This document shows, in pieces, positions 37,503-46,156 of a stretch of 64,000 nucleotides of DNA (its first letter is position 1; every line of letters begins with the position of its first letter). This stretch comes from Yinghuangia soli (GTDB taxonomy: Bacteria; Actinomycetota; Actinomycetes; Streptomycetales; Streptomycetaceae). The stretch spans positions 106,748 to 170,747 of the forward strand of contig NZ_JAKFHA010000014.1 of assembly GCF_021502675.1 (NCBI RefSeq), read 5' to 3'. The notes under the pieces are model-generated. The model was not told the DNA's origin. It saw only the letters and a program-made list of their open reading frames with translations, and made no database searches. Position numbers and translations under genes: made by a program.

Positions 37503-37718
37503 GTGGACGTGTCGGTGCTGGTCTTTGCCGGGGTTGTCGCGGTCGCCGCGGTCGCCGTGCTCGTGGTGTGGGCGGTCAGGTCGCCCGAGCGGGCCGCGGC
37601 CGGAGACTCCGGGCTGCAGCGTGTCGGAGACGCGCCGGTCGGCAGCGGGGAGGCTGCGGAGCGGGCGGCGGGGGCCACCGCCTGGATGCGCGGCGGCGGG
37701 GGCGGCGGGGGAATTTAG
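37503..37718 (+). CDS. Small single-pass membrane protein, unknown
   Basis: A 71-residue protein starting at GTG behind a GGGGAGG ribosome site. Residues about 4-24 form one hydrophobic helix ([20 protein letters not shown]), then a soluble tail that ends in seven glycines. It is divergent from groES, about 285 bases beyond the nearer CIRCE box, and followed by a methyltransferase gene on the same strand. I do not recognise the family. The ribosome site and codon bias make it a likely real gene. Confidence 0.65.
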   Translation: MDVSVLVFAGVVAVAAVAVLVVWAVRSPERAAAGDSGLQRVGDAPVGSGEAAERAAGATAWMRGGGGGGGI

Positions 37719-37840
37719 GCCGGGGCGGGATCTGCCGGAGTCGGCTCGGGGGTGGTGGGAGTCCCCCGCGCCGCGACCGGGGCGGCCGGCCTCGGGCCGT
37801 CCGGTGCGGGGTGCGGGGTCCGCGCAGCGAGAATGGGGGC

Positions 37841-39025
37841 GTGGACTCCGAGATCTTTGTGCGGCTGCTGGGGGATGAGGGCCGGGACCTGCTGGCCGTG
37901 CTGGCCGATCATGCGGCGGCGGACGAGTTGGCGTGGGCGACGCGGCTGCGCAAGGAGCATGACGCGGAGCTGGTCGCGGCGGCGCTGACGCAGGCGCGGT
38001 TGCGGCAGCGGGCGCGGGTGAAGTTCGGGGCCGATGCGGACCGGATGTTCTTCACGCCGAACGGGGTGGAGCAGTCGACGCGCGCCGAAGTGGCCGCGCA
38101 TCGGGCGGCGCGGATCGCGGCGGCCGGGGTGCGGCGGGCGGCGGACCTGTGCTGCGGGATCGGCGGCGACGCGCTGGCCCTGGCCCGGGCGGGCATCTCG
38201 GTGGTGGCGGTGGACCTGGACCGGCTGACCTGTGCGGTGGCGGCGGCCAATGCCGAGGCGCTGGGGCTGGGCGGGCTGGTCGAGGTCCGGCAGGGGGACG
38301 TGACCGAGATGGAGCTCGGCGGGTTCGATGCGGCGTTCCTGGATCCGGCGCGGCGGACCGCGCGGGGGCGGGTGTTCGACCCGGAGGCTTATTCGCCGCC
38401 GTTCTCGTTCGTGGGCACGCTGGCGGAGAAGGTGCCGTGCGGGGCGGTCAAGGTGGCCCCGGGCATTCCGCACGAGGTGGTGCCGGCCGGCATGGAGGCC
38501 GAGTGGGTCTCGTACGGCGGGGATGTGAAGGAAGCCGTGGTGTGGTGGGGCCGGCTCGCGGGTGAGCGGCTGCGGGCCACCTTGCTGCCGTCCGGGGCGG
38601 AGCTGACCGCGGCGGCGGAACGGCAGGCGCCGGACGGGCCGGTGGGGCGGTATCTGTACGAGCCGGACGGGGCGGTCATCCGGGCGCACTTGGTCGCCGA
38701 GGTCGCGGAGGAGGTCGGCGGCGTGCTGGTGGATCCGTCGATCGCGTACATCACCGGGGATGCGCTGGTGGGCAGTGCCTACGCCACGGCGTACGAGCTG
38801 ACGGACGTGCTGCCGTTCAACCTGAAGAAGCTCAAGGCACTCGTGCGCGAGCGCGGCATCGGGACGCTGACCGTGAAGAAGCGCGGCTCGGCAGTCGAGC
38901 CCGAGGAAGTGCGCAAGCGGGTGAAGCCGAGCGGCCCCGCGTCCGCGACGGTGTTCCTCACGCGCGTCGCCGGGCAGCCCGCGATGCTCATCGGCCGACC
39001 GGTGCGCGCGGCCGGTCAGACGTAG
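37841..39025 (+). CDS. Class I SAM-dependent methyltransferase with THUMP-like end domain
   Basis: A 394-residue protein. The SAM-binding loop ADLCCGIGGDALALARAG lies near residues 101-118, the acidic strand VVAVDLDRLTC after it, and FLDPARRTARGRVFDPEAYS near 165-185 is the motif IV region. The C-terminal third, with YLYEPDGAVIRAHLVAEVAE and LPFNLKKLKALVRERGIGTL, matches the THUMP-like domain of a methyltransferase family of Actinobacteria whose RNA or other target is unproven. The GTG start gives the family length. Its 3' end overlaps the convergent deacetylase gene by 10 bases. Confidence 0.87.
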   Translation: MDSEIFVRLLGDEGRDLLAVLADHAAADELAWATRLRKEHDAELVAAALTQARLRQRARVKFGADADRMFFTPNGVEQSTRAEVAAHRAARIAAAGVRRAADLCCGIGGDALALARAGISVVAVDLDRLTCAVAAANAEALGLGGLVEVRQGDVTEMELGGFDAAFLDPARRTARGRVFDPEAYSPPFSFVGTLAEKVPCGAVKVAPGIPHEVVPAGMEAEWVSYGGDVKEAVVWWGRLAGERLRATLLPSGAELTAAAERQAPDGPVGRYLYEPDGAVIRAHLVAEVAEEVGGVLVDPSIAYITGDALVGSAYATAYELTDVLPFNLKKLKALVRERGIGTLTVKKRGSAVEPEEVRKRVKPSGPASATVFLTRVAGQPAMLIGRPVRAAGQT

Positions 39026-39900
39026 TCCTCCAGGCGCGCGACGGCGAAACCCTGCGCCTGGATCTTGCGGAGCAGGTTGGCCATCATCTGCGTCATCGTC
39101 TTGCCCTTGAGGTCGGACGGCCCGCGGAAGTGCGCCAGGATCACGTCGCCGGGCTTGAGCGTCTTGTCGGCGTCCACATATTGCATGTCGCCGATCTGCA
39201 TGGCCTCGCGCCACAGGATGATAGCGCCGACGCCGCACCCGCCCGCGGCCTGCACAGTGGTGGAGTTGTAGTTCCCGAAGGGCGGGCGGAAGAGGTACGG
39301 GCGCGTGCCGTACTCCGCCTCGATCCGGTCGGAGTTGCCGCAGATCTCGCGCTTCTGCGCGTCCGGGCCGAGCTTGACCATGTTGGGGTGGTCGAGCGTG
39401 TGGTTCTGGACGCTGTTGCCGAGCTCCTGCAACTTCCGGAAGTAGCCGGGGTCCTGGCGTACGTACGTGTCGTTCAGGAACATCGTGAACGGCACCTTCA
39501 GGTCGCGCATCATCTCGACGAACTTCGGGTCCTTCTCGGCGCCGTCGTCGATGGTCACGAACACGATCTTCTGGTCGGTGGGGATCCGCTTGACCACCGG
39601 CGGCGCGGCCGGGTCCGCCTTGACCGGCTTGACCGCCGGGGCGGGCGGTGCGGCGCGCAGCGGTTCGAGGCCCCAGCGGGCCGCCGCGGCAGCCGCGTCG
39701 CCCGGCGCGGGAGCACCCGAACCGCCTTGGCTTCCGGCGCCGTTCGGGTTCTCCGCGGAGGCGGTGCCCGGTACGTCCAGGCCGTGCGGCGTCCCGCTGC
39801 CGAACGGGCCCGGCTCGTCCGCCCCCCCGCACGCCGACACGGCGAGCGCCAGGACCACCGCCGCCACGACCCCGAGCCGGCTCCGAACTGCTGTACGCAC
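39016..39900 (-). CDS. Polysaccharide deacetylase (NodB-type) lipoprotein
   Basis: A roughly 294-residue exported protein. A lipoprotein signal runs to Cys24 in LALAVSAC, so it should be anchored to the outer face of the membrane. The NodB deacetylase domain has VTIDDGAEKDPKF (catalytic and metal Asp), QNHTLDHPNM (metal His pair) and RPYLFRPPFGNYN. Such enzymes remove acetyl groups from peptidoglycan or chitin-like polymers; target not known. GTG at 39900 is preferred because it places AGGA about 9 bases upstream; GTG at 39906 or 39942 is possible. Confidence 0.86.
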   Translation of the reverse strand: MRTAVRSRLGVVAAVVLALAVSACGGADEPGPFGSGTPHGLDVPGTASAENPNGAGSQGGSGAPAPGDAAAAAARWGLEPLRAAPPAPAVKPVKADPAAPPVVKRIPTDQKIVFVTIDDGAEKDPKFVEMMRDLKVPFTMFLNDTYVRQDPGYFRKLQELGNSVQNHTLDHPNMVKLGPDAQKREICGNSDRIEAEYGTRPYLFRPPFGNYNSTTVQAAGGCGVGAIILWREAMQIGDMQYVDADKTLKPGDVILAHFRGPSDLKGKTMTQMMANLLRKIQAQGFAVARLEDYV

Positions 39901-40157
39901 CGCCACCGTTCCTGATGCCTTTCCGTCGGCCGCCGCCCCCACGCTAGGCGACGCGCATACACCATCCCGGCCGCGACAGGCACGGGAATGCGGTTACGTG
40001 TGTAAACCACAGGGTGACCGGGGCACACTCAAGACCTGAAGGCATGGCTCGTGCGGCGGCGCGATGCCATGAGCGCGGCCCGTCTCGCCCCCGGCTTGTG
40101 AATCAGGCCTCCTCGCCGGGGGCGGGCCGGATGTCCCGGCCCTGCTCCGGCGGCCGG

Positions 40158-40427
40158 TCAGCGCTGGATCTGCTCGAAGTCCCAGGCGTGCGGCGGCCGG
40201 GCGACCAGCCGCGCCGGCGGGTCGGGCAGCCAGGCCGGCTCTCCCGTCCACAGGCTGATGACGACCACGCGGCTCTCCTCACCGCTGCGGAACACCTCGA
40301 CGCGCCCGAGCCCGGGCAGGCCTTCCAGGGTCGGCAGCGCCGTCGCATAGACCCAGTCGACGAGCGCGTCCCCGCAGCCCGGGTTGGCCTTCGCCTCCCA
40401 CATGGCGGCCGTGATGCGTGCAGTCAT
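40158..40427 (-). CDS. Small ABM-like protein of unknown function
   Basis: An 89-residue protein: TARITAAMWEAKANPGCGDA, then LPGLGRVEVFRSGEESRVVV and an ISLWTGEPAWLPDPPARLV tail. The beta-alpha-beta pattern and the length suggest the antibiotic-monooxygenase-like (dimeric ferredoxin-like) fold, but the motif match is weak. It follows tsaD on the same strand after about 30 bases and may be co-transcribed. No catalytic role can be assigned. Confidence 0.75.
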   Translation of the reverse strand: MTARITAAMWEAKANPGCGDALVDWVYATALPTLEGLPGLGRVEVFRSGEESRVVVISLWTGEPAWLPDPPARLVARPPHAWDFEQIQR

Positions 40428-40457
40428 GGCGGGTCCTCCGTCTTCTGTGGACGCACG

Positions 40458-41498
40458 CTAGGCCTGCGTCACGGTGACCGGCATGGACGAGTCCGCCGGG
40501 ATGTCGAGCAGCGACGGCGCCCTGTCGCGCCACACCATCTCGGCGCCGAGCGCCGCGACCATGGCCCCGTTGTCGGTGCACAGTGCAGGACGCGGCACGC
40601 GCAAGGTGATGCCGGCCGCCGCGCAGCGTTCCTCGGCCAGCGCGCGCAGCCGCGAGTTGGCCGCGACGCCGCCGCCGAGGAGGAGGTGCTCCACGCCGTT
40701 CTCGCGGCAGGCCCGGACCGCCTTGCGGGTCAGCACATCCACCACGGCTTCCTGGAAGGACGCCGCGACGTCCGCGACCGGCACCGCCTGCCCTTCGCGC
40801 TGCCGCGTCTCGATCCAGCGGGCCACCGCGGTCTTCAGGCCGGAGAACGAGAAGTCGTACGCCGCATCGCGCGGCCCGGTGAGCCCGCGCGGGAACGCGA
40901 TCGCCGCCGGGTCCCCCTCGCGCGCGTGCCGGTCGATGGCCGGCCCGCCCGGGAACCCGAGCCCGAGGACGCGGGCCACCTTGTCGAACGCCTCGCCCGC
41001 CGCGTCGTCGATGGTCGCGCCGAGCGGCCGCACATCCGAGGTGACGTCCGGGACCATCAGCAGCGACGAGTGCCCGCCGGACACGAGCAGGGCCATGCAC
41101 GGCTCCGGCAGCCGGCCGTGCTCGAGCTGGTCGACGCACACGTGCGCGGCGAGGTGGTTGACGCCGTAGACCGGCTTGTCGAGGGCCATCGCGTAGCCCT
41201 TGGCGGCAGCTACGCCGACCAGCAGCGCGCCGGCCAGCCCCGGGCCCGCGGTGACCGCGATGGCGTCGATGTCGGACATCGTGACGCCCGCGTCCTTCAG
41301 CGCGCGGTGCACCGTGGGGAGCATCGCCTCCAGGTGCGCGCGGCTGGCGACTTCGGGGACCACGCCGCCGTAGCGGGCGTGTTCGTCGACGCTGGAGGCG
41401 ACGGCGTCGGCGAGCAGCGTGGTGCCGCGCACGATGCCGACGCCGGTCTCGTCGCACGAGGTCTCGATGCCCAGGACCAGCGGTTCGTCAGCGGCCAC
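40458..41498 (-). CDS. tsaD: tRNA N6-adenosine threonylcarbamoyltransferase
   Basis: A 346-residue enzyme that moves threonylcarbamoyl onto A37 of tRNAs reading ANN codons, working with TsaB and TsaE. It opens [19 protein letters not shown], has the metal-binding [10 protein letters not shown] near residues 110-120, [10 protein letters not shown] and [20 protein letters not shown], and ends near [13 protein letters not shown], all typical. It overlaps the end of rimI by 11 bases, so the two are coupled. tsaB, normally next to rimI, lies beyond a nuclease gene here. Confidence 0.97.
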   Translation of the reverse strand: MAADEPLVLGIETSCDETGVGIVRGTTLLADAVASSVDEHARYGGVVPEVASRAHLEAMLPTVHRALKDAGVTMSDIDAIAVTAGPGLAGALLVGVAAAKGYAMALDKPVYGVNHLAAHVCVDQLEHGRLPEPCMALLVSGGHSSLLMVPDVTSDVRPLGATIDDAAGEAFDKVARVLGLGFPGGPAIDRHAREGDPAAIAFPRGLTGPRDAAYDFSFSGLKTAVARWIETRQREGQAVPVADVAASFQEAVVDVLTRKAVRACRENGVEHLLLGGGVAANSRLRALAEERCAAAGITLRVPRPALCTDNGAMVAALGAEMVWRDRAPSLLDIPADSSMPVTVTQA

Positions 41499-41994
41499 CG
41501 GTGTCCACTCCCTCGTTCGGCGCAGGCTGCTCGGACGCCCCGAGGTCGCAGCGCATCACCAGCGCGTCGACGTTCGCCGGCTGGTAGTACCCGCGCCGCA
41601 CCCCGAGCGGGACGAACCCGAAGCGCTCGTAGAGCCGTTGCGCCCGCGTGTTGTCGACGCGCACTTCCAGCAGCACGTGGTGGCAGCCGCGCGCCCGGGC
41701 CTCGGCCAGCAGGTCGGCGAGCAGCGTCGCGCCCAGCCCGGTCCCCCACTGGTCGCGGCGTACGCCGATGGTCTGCACATCGCCTTCGCCGCCCGCGGTG
41801 GCCAGCCCGGCGTACCCGGCGATCTCGCCGGACTCGTCCTCGGCGATCACGTAGTGCCGCGTCTCGGGGTCGGCGAGCTCGGACCAGAACATCCCCGGCG
41901 ACCAGGCGTCCTCGGGGAAAAGGTCGTGTTCGAGCGCCAGCAGCGGCGCGATGTCCCACCAGCGCAGAGGGCGCAGTGTCGGAGCGGACGTCAT
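41488..41994 (-). CDS. rimI: Ribosomal-protein-alanine N-acetyltransferase-like GNAT
   Basis: A 168-residue GNAT whose family acetylates the N-terminal Ala of ribosomal protein S18. It opens [20 protein letters not shown] and has [15 protein letters not shown], the acetyl-CoA loop [15 protein letters not shown], and [17 protein letters not shown], as in RimI. The ATG gives the family length. It overlaps tsaD and both read in the same direction, a common arrangement with t6A genes. In Actinobacteria the specific substrate is less certain. Confidence 0.93.
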   Translation of the reverse strand: MTSAPTLRPLRWWDIAPLLALEHDLFPEDAWSPGMFWSELADPETRHYVIAEDESGEIAGYAGLATAGGEGDVQTIGVRRDQWGTGLGATLLADLLAEARARGCHHVLLEVRVDNTRAQRLYERFGFVPLGVRRGYYQPANVDALVMRCDLGASEQPAPNEGVDTGGR

Positions 41995-42314
41995 GGACGC
42001 GAGTCTACGGCCGCGCCCGCCGCCGCCCGTCCGCCCGCCGCGCGGGCTACGCGCGTCGACTCCGGCATCTTCCGCAGGCCCCCGCCCACGCCCTAATGTC
42101 GGCCCCACAGTTCTACGCGCGAAGAGTCGGGGGAGCGACTTGTCCGCATTCCCGACCGTTGTTCCGCCGCCCACGCACCTCGCGTCGCCCGCGCGACGGA
42201 CGGCGTTCACCGGCACTCCCGAGGATTCGCGGGAGCGCCGGATTCCCCGGGCCACGCACATCCGTTCCGCTTTTCGCCCCCGAGCAGAACCCAGCCAGAC
42301 CCAGGAGGATTCGG
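41995..42314. promoter_or_regulatory. 320-base divergent gap upstream of rimI and the nuclease gene
   Basis: No gene recognised. It must hold promoters for the rimI-tsaD transcript and the secreted nuclease. An AGGAGG ribosome site (42303-42308) precedes the nuclease GTG by six bases. Confidence 0.5.
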
Positions 42315-44810
42315 GTGACATCACGTCAGTTGTCGTCGCGTGCGCGGCGGCGACGTACGTCCGGAGCGGTGGCGACCGCACTGGCCGGCGCGCTTGCCGC
42401 CACTCCCGTGCTGTTCGTGCCGTCGGCCGCGGTCGCGGCCCCGTCCGCCGACGCGGTCGTCGCCGAGGTGTACGGCGGCGGCGGGAACGCCGGCGCCACG
42501 CTGAACCAGGACTTCGTCGAACTGGCCAACCGAGGCGGCACCGCACTCGCCCTGGACGGCTGGAGCGTGCAGTACCTGCCCGCCGCGCCCAGCCCGACCA
42601 GCAAGTGGCAGGCGATCGCGCTGACCGGCTCGCTCGCCCCCAACGGCCGCTACCTCGTGGCCGCGGCTAAGGGCTCCGGCGGCACGGTGCCGCTGCCCGC
42701 GCCCGACGCGTCCGGCGGCTTCAACATGTCCGGTACCGCGGGCACCGTCGCCCTCGTGCAGGGCACCACGCCGCTGACCTGCCTGACCGCCGCCGACTGC
42801 CTCGCCGACGCGAGCGTGCGCGACCTCGTCGGCTACGGCACCGCCGTGGTGCGCGAAGGCGCCCCGGCGCCGGCCACCGCCAATGCCACCTCGGCGGCTC
42901 GCGGCGCGGCCCTGGCCGACACCGACGACAACGCCGCGGACTTCGCCGCCGGCGCGCCGACCCCGCTCAACTCGCGCGGCGAAGGCCCGGTCGACCCGGG
43001 CCCCGGCCCCGGCGGCCCGTCCGCGCGCATCCACGAGATCCAGGGCACCGGGCGCGTCTCGCCGAAGAACAACACCCAGGTCACCGCGGTGCCCGGAGTG
43101 GTCACCGCGATCCGGGCGTTCGGCTCGGCCCGCGGCTTCTGGTTCCAGGACACCGCACCGGACGCCGACCCGCGCACCTCCGAAGGCCTGTTCGTCTTCA
43201 CCGGCTCGGCCACCCCGCAGGTCGCGGTCGGCGACCTGGTCGCGGTCGACGGCAAGGTCACCGAGTTCTACCCGGGCTCCGCGTCGTCCAACGGCCAGTC
43301 GATGACGCAGGTCACCGGCGCCACGTGGAAGGTCACGTCGTCCGGCAACGCGCTGCCCGCTGCGGTGGTCGTGGACGCGGCTTCGGTGCCCGACGCGTAC
43401 ACCGCCGACGGCGACCTGGAGGCCCGCCCGCTCGAGCCGACCGCGTACGCCCTCGACTTCTACGAGTCGCTCGAAGGCCAGCGCGTGCAGGTCTCCGACA
43501 CCCGGATCACCGGCGCCACCACCGAGTTCAACGAGCTGTGGGCGACCGTCGAGCCGACGCAGAACCCGACCGCCGCGGGCGGCACGCTCTACAACTCGTA
43601 CGCGGCGCAGAACGGCGGCCGGATCAAGGTCACCTCGCTGATCCCGTTCGCCGAGAGGCCGTTCCCCAAGGCCAATGTCGGGGACACGCTGTCCGGCGTG
43701 ACCGCCGGGCCGCTGAACTACGACAGCTTCGGCGGATACGTCATCGCCGCGACCACGCTCGGCACGGTGACCTCCGCGGGTCGCACCCCCGAGGTCACCC
43801 GCGACCAGCGCAACACCGAGCTGGCGATCGCGACCTACAACGTCGAGAACCTCTCGCCGGTGGACGCCCAGGCCAAGTTCGACCGCCTCGCGCGCGGCAT
43901 CGTCACCAACCTGTCGACGCCGGACATCGTGGCCCTGGAGGAGATCCAGGACAACACCGGGCCGGTCAACGACGGTGTGGTGGCCGCGAACCAGACCCTC
44001 GACAAGCTGGTCGAGGCGATCGTGGCGGCCGGCGGCCCGCGCTACGAGTGGCGCACCATCGACCCGCAGGACGGCAAGGACGGCGGCCAGCCGGGCGGCA
44101 ACATCCGCAACGCCTTCCTGTTCGACGCCAAGCGCGTGCAGTTCGTCGACCGCGCGGGCGGCGACGCGACCACCGCGGTCGGGGTCCGCAAGAACTGGCT
44201 CGGCCAGACCCAGCTGACGCTCTCCCCCGGGCGCGTGGCCCCGGCCGACGAGGCGTGGACGAGCAGCCGCAAGCCGCTCGCCGCGGAGTTCAAGTTCCGC
44301 GGCCGCACGGTCTTCGTGGTGGCGAACCACTTCGCGTCCAAGGGCGGCGACCAGACGCTCGACTCGCGCACGCAGCCGCCGGTGCGCAGCTCCGAGGTGC
44401 AGCGGATCAAGCAGGCCCAGGTCCTGCACGGCTTCGTGGGCGAGATCCTCAAGGCCGACCCGCGCGCCAACATCGTGGTGCTCGGCGACCTGAACGACTT
44501 CGCCTTCTCGCCGTCCGTCCAGGCGCTGACCGGCGACGGCTCGCTCAAGGCGCTGGTCGAGACCCTGCCCGCGAACGAGCAGTACGGGTACGTCTTCAAC
44601 GGCAACAGCCAGGTCCTGGACCACATCCTGGCGAGCCCGCGGGTGACCCGGTTCGAGTACGACATCGTGCACGTGAACGCGGAGTTCGCGGACCAGGCGA
44701 GCGACCACGACCCGCAGGTGCTGCGGGTCCGGCCGAGCACCGGGAACGACTTCCTGGACACCGTGGACCAGTGGTTCGAGGGGTGGCTGGACAGCCTCCC
44801 GGCGAGCTGA
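42315..44810 (+). CDS. Secreted ExeM/NucH-like nuclease with lamin-tail domain
   Basis: An 831-residue exported protein. A long Arg-rich signal peptide ends near AAVAAP (about residue 43). Next is a lamin-tail-like domain (VVAEVYGGGGNAGATLNQDF and FVELANRGG), a Pro/Gly linker, an OB-like middle region, and a C-terminal endonuclease/exonuclease/phosphatase domain with IATYNVENLSP, DIVALEEIQDN, VVANHFASKGG, VLGDLNDFAFS and DQASDHDPQV, which carry the catalytic residues. The family degrades extracellular DNA, or DNA released at cell death. GTG sits behind a perfect AGGAGG. It interrupts the usual tsaB-rimI neighbourhood. Confidence 0.9.
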   Translation: MTSRQLSSRARRRRTSGAVATALAGALAATPVLFVPSAAVAAPSADAVVAEVYGGGGNAGATLNQDFVELANRGGTALALDGWSVQYLPAAPSPTSKWQAIALTGSLAPNGRYLVAAAKGSGGTVPLPAPDASGGFNMSGTAGTVALVQGTTPLTCLTAADCLADASVRDLVGYGTAVVREGAPAPATANATSAARGAALADTDDNAADFAAGAPTPLNSRGEGPVDPGPGPGGPSARIHEIQGTGRVSPKNNTQVTAVPGVVTAIRAFGSARGFWFQDTAPDADPRTSEGLFVFTGSATPQVAVGDLVAVDGKVTEFYPGSASSNGQSMTQVTGATWKVTSSGNALPAAVVVDAASVPDAYTADGDLEARPLEPTAYALDFYESLEGQRVQVSDTRITGATTEFNELWATVEPTQNPTAAGGTLYNSYAAQNGGRIKVTSLIPFAERPFPKANVGDTLSGVTAGPLNYDSFGGYVIAATTLGTVTSAGRTPEVTRDQRNTELAIATYNVENLSPVDAQAKFDRLARGIVTNLSTPDIVALEEIQDNTGPVNDGVVAANQTLDKLVEAIVAAGGPRYEWRTIDPQDGKDGGQPGGNIRNAFLFDAKRVQFVDRAGGDATTAVGVRKNWLGQTQLTLSPGRVAPADEAWTSSRKPLAAEFKFRGRTVFVVANHFASKGGDQTLDSRTQPPVRSSEVQRIKQAQVLHGFVGEILKADPRANIVVLGDLNDFAFSPSVQALTGDGSLKALVETLPANEQYGYVFNGNSQVLDHILASPRVTRFEYDIVHVNAEFADQASDHDPQVLRVRPSTGNDFLDTVDQWFEGWLDSLPAS

Positions 44811-44878
44811 GGACGGCCTGCCGGCCGCAGCCGCTCAAGCCCCCCGCCCGGGGGTATCGCTTCCGTGAGTGAACGACC

Positions 44879-44911
44879 AAGGCGGCCTCCCCACTAAGGG
44901 GAGGTCGCCTT
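44879..44911. terminator. Bidirectional terminator; loop holds the stop codon of the minus-strand gene
   Basis: AAGGCGGCCTCCCC (44879-44892) pairs with GGGGAGGTCGCCTT (44898-44911), with one G-U pair. The minus-strand stop codon (44894-44896) lies in the loop. Confidence 0.85.
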
Positions 44912-45253
44912 GTGTTCTGCCACGCGCACCGAGAAGTGGAACGCCTCCATGGCCCCGTCGATGAGCACCGTCCAGTGCCCCTCGTCGTACCGGAAAGCGT
45001 TGCGGCTCTGCGGCCTCCTTGGGTGCCGCGGCTCATAGGTATGGGCGTAGTGAGCCGCCACCGCGCATGCCCCGGCACGGTCGGCGGCCCAGGCCACGAC
45101 CCGCACCGTGGTGCGGCGGTTCGTGCTCATCTGCTCCTCGATGAGCACCGCCCAGTTGCCCGGCTTCGGCAACCCGGCGGGCACCGATCCGGCCTCGTAC
45201 TGCGGCGGAGGCGGCGGCACCGCAGGCGGCGGCGGGTACGGCGGTCCGTTCAT
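44894..45253 (-). CDS. Hypothetical protein with Pro-rich N-terminus
   Basis: A 119-residue protein. The first 20 or so residues are rich in Pro (PPYPPPPAVPPPPPQYEAG), followed by NWAVLIEEQMSTNRRTTVRV and AACAVAAHYAHTYEPRHPR-like segments, then EGHWTVLIDGAMEAFHFSVR. A small alpha/beta fold is likely; no membrane segment. It follows tsaB on the same strand after 54 bases. I do not recognise the family. Its last codons form part of a terminator stem. Confidence 0.78.
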   Translation of the reverse strand: MNGPPYPPPPAVPPPPPQYEAGSVPAGLPKPGNWAVLIEEQMSTNRRTTVRVVAWAADRAGACAVAAHYAHTYEPRHPRRPQSRNAFRYDEGHWTVLIDGAMEAFHFSVRVAEHKATSP

Positions 45254-45307
45254 GACAGTCCTCCCCCAGGACGGTTGTCTCAGGACGGAACCCTCAGGTC
45301 GAGGCCC

Positions 45308-45961
45308 TCAAGACGGTACGACAGGCTTGTAGTTGGCCGGCACCTTCGCGTCCGGCCGCCGCAGGTAAAGCGGTTCGGGCAGCAGGATCTCCCCGCCGTC
45401 CTTCAGGCGCTCGACCGCGAGTGCGGCCAGCGCCGCGGCGTCCACGTGCTCGGGGCCGTCCACCGACGCGAACGCGTCGGCGTACAGCGCAGCCCCCGCG
45501 CCGACCGCGGGCAGGCCCGCGACGGACTCCGCAAGATCGGCGGCGCGGCCCACGGACGGGCCCTCGACGCGCGTGCGGGAGTTCTCGTAGCGCGCCCAGT
45601 AGACCTCTTTGCGGCGCGCGTCGGTCGCGGCGACGAAAGGCGTGTCGCGGCCGGTGGCGTACGCAAGGGCGTCCAGGGTGCAGATGCCGTGCACCGGGAT
45701 GCCGAGCGCGTCGCCCAGCGCGCGGGCGGTCATCAGGCCGACCCGCAGGCCGGTGTACGGGCCCGGGCCCACGCCGACCGCGATGCCGGTCAGCTCGGCG
45801 CGGTCGCGGCCGGCCTCGGCCAGCGCCGCGACGATGCCGGGGACCAGCAGCTCGCCGTGGCGGCGGGCGTCGACCTGGGTGCAACCGGACACGACGCCGG
45901 ATCCGTCGTGCAGAGCGACGGTCACTGCGGGGGTGGCGGTATCGAAAGCGAGCAGAAGCAC
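45308..45961 (-). CDS. tsaB: tRNA threonylcarbamoyladenosine biosynthesis protein TsaB
   Basis: A 217-residue ASKHA-fold partner of TsaD in t6A synthesis. It opens MLLLAFDTATPAVTVALHDG and has ARRHGELLVPGIVAALAEAG, VGVGPGPYTGLRVGLMTARA and GICTLDALAY, all TsaB marks. The metal site of TsaD is absent as expected. It stands alone between an esterase gene, which is divergent, and a hypothetical gene, and is split from rimI-tsaD by a secreted nuclease and from tsaE by three wall or envelope genes. Confidence 0.95.
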   Translation of the reverse strand: MLLLAFDTATPAVTVALHDGSGVVSGCTQVDARRHGELLVPGIVAALAEAGRDRAELTGIAVGVGPGPYTGLRVGLMTARALGDALGIPVHGICTLDALAYATGRDTPFVAATDARRKEVYWARYENSRTRVEGPSVGRAADLAESVAGLPAVGAGAALYADAFASVDGPEHVDAAALAALAVERLKDGGEILLPEPLYLRRPDAKVPANYKPVVPS

Positions 45962-46156
45962 CGGCCCAGGCTATCCCGGGAGCGCCGCCGACCTGGCCGG
46001 GTCAGGGCGGGGTGGGGCGGGTCCAGAGCACTCCGCCGCGCGGGTGACACTGGATGGATGTGCCTGAAACGGCGCAAAGCACACCAAATCCTCCCGCATC
46101 TCTCCCGTCCCTCCCCCGCACCGCCGAGAGCAAGCAGCAGCAAGGAGCACGCACCC

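Noticed and set aside
40014-42314. Long plus-strand open frame running in front of the nuclease gene
   Set aside because: It is the antisense shadow of tsaD and rimI, kept open by high GC. The real gene starts at GTG 42315 behind AGGAGG and a signal peptide.
42321-44708. 795-residue minus-strand frame opposite the nuclease gene
   Set aside because: Codon-position GC and known domains belong to the plus-strand nuclease; the antisense product is Arg/Gly/Val-rich with no family match.
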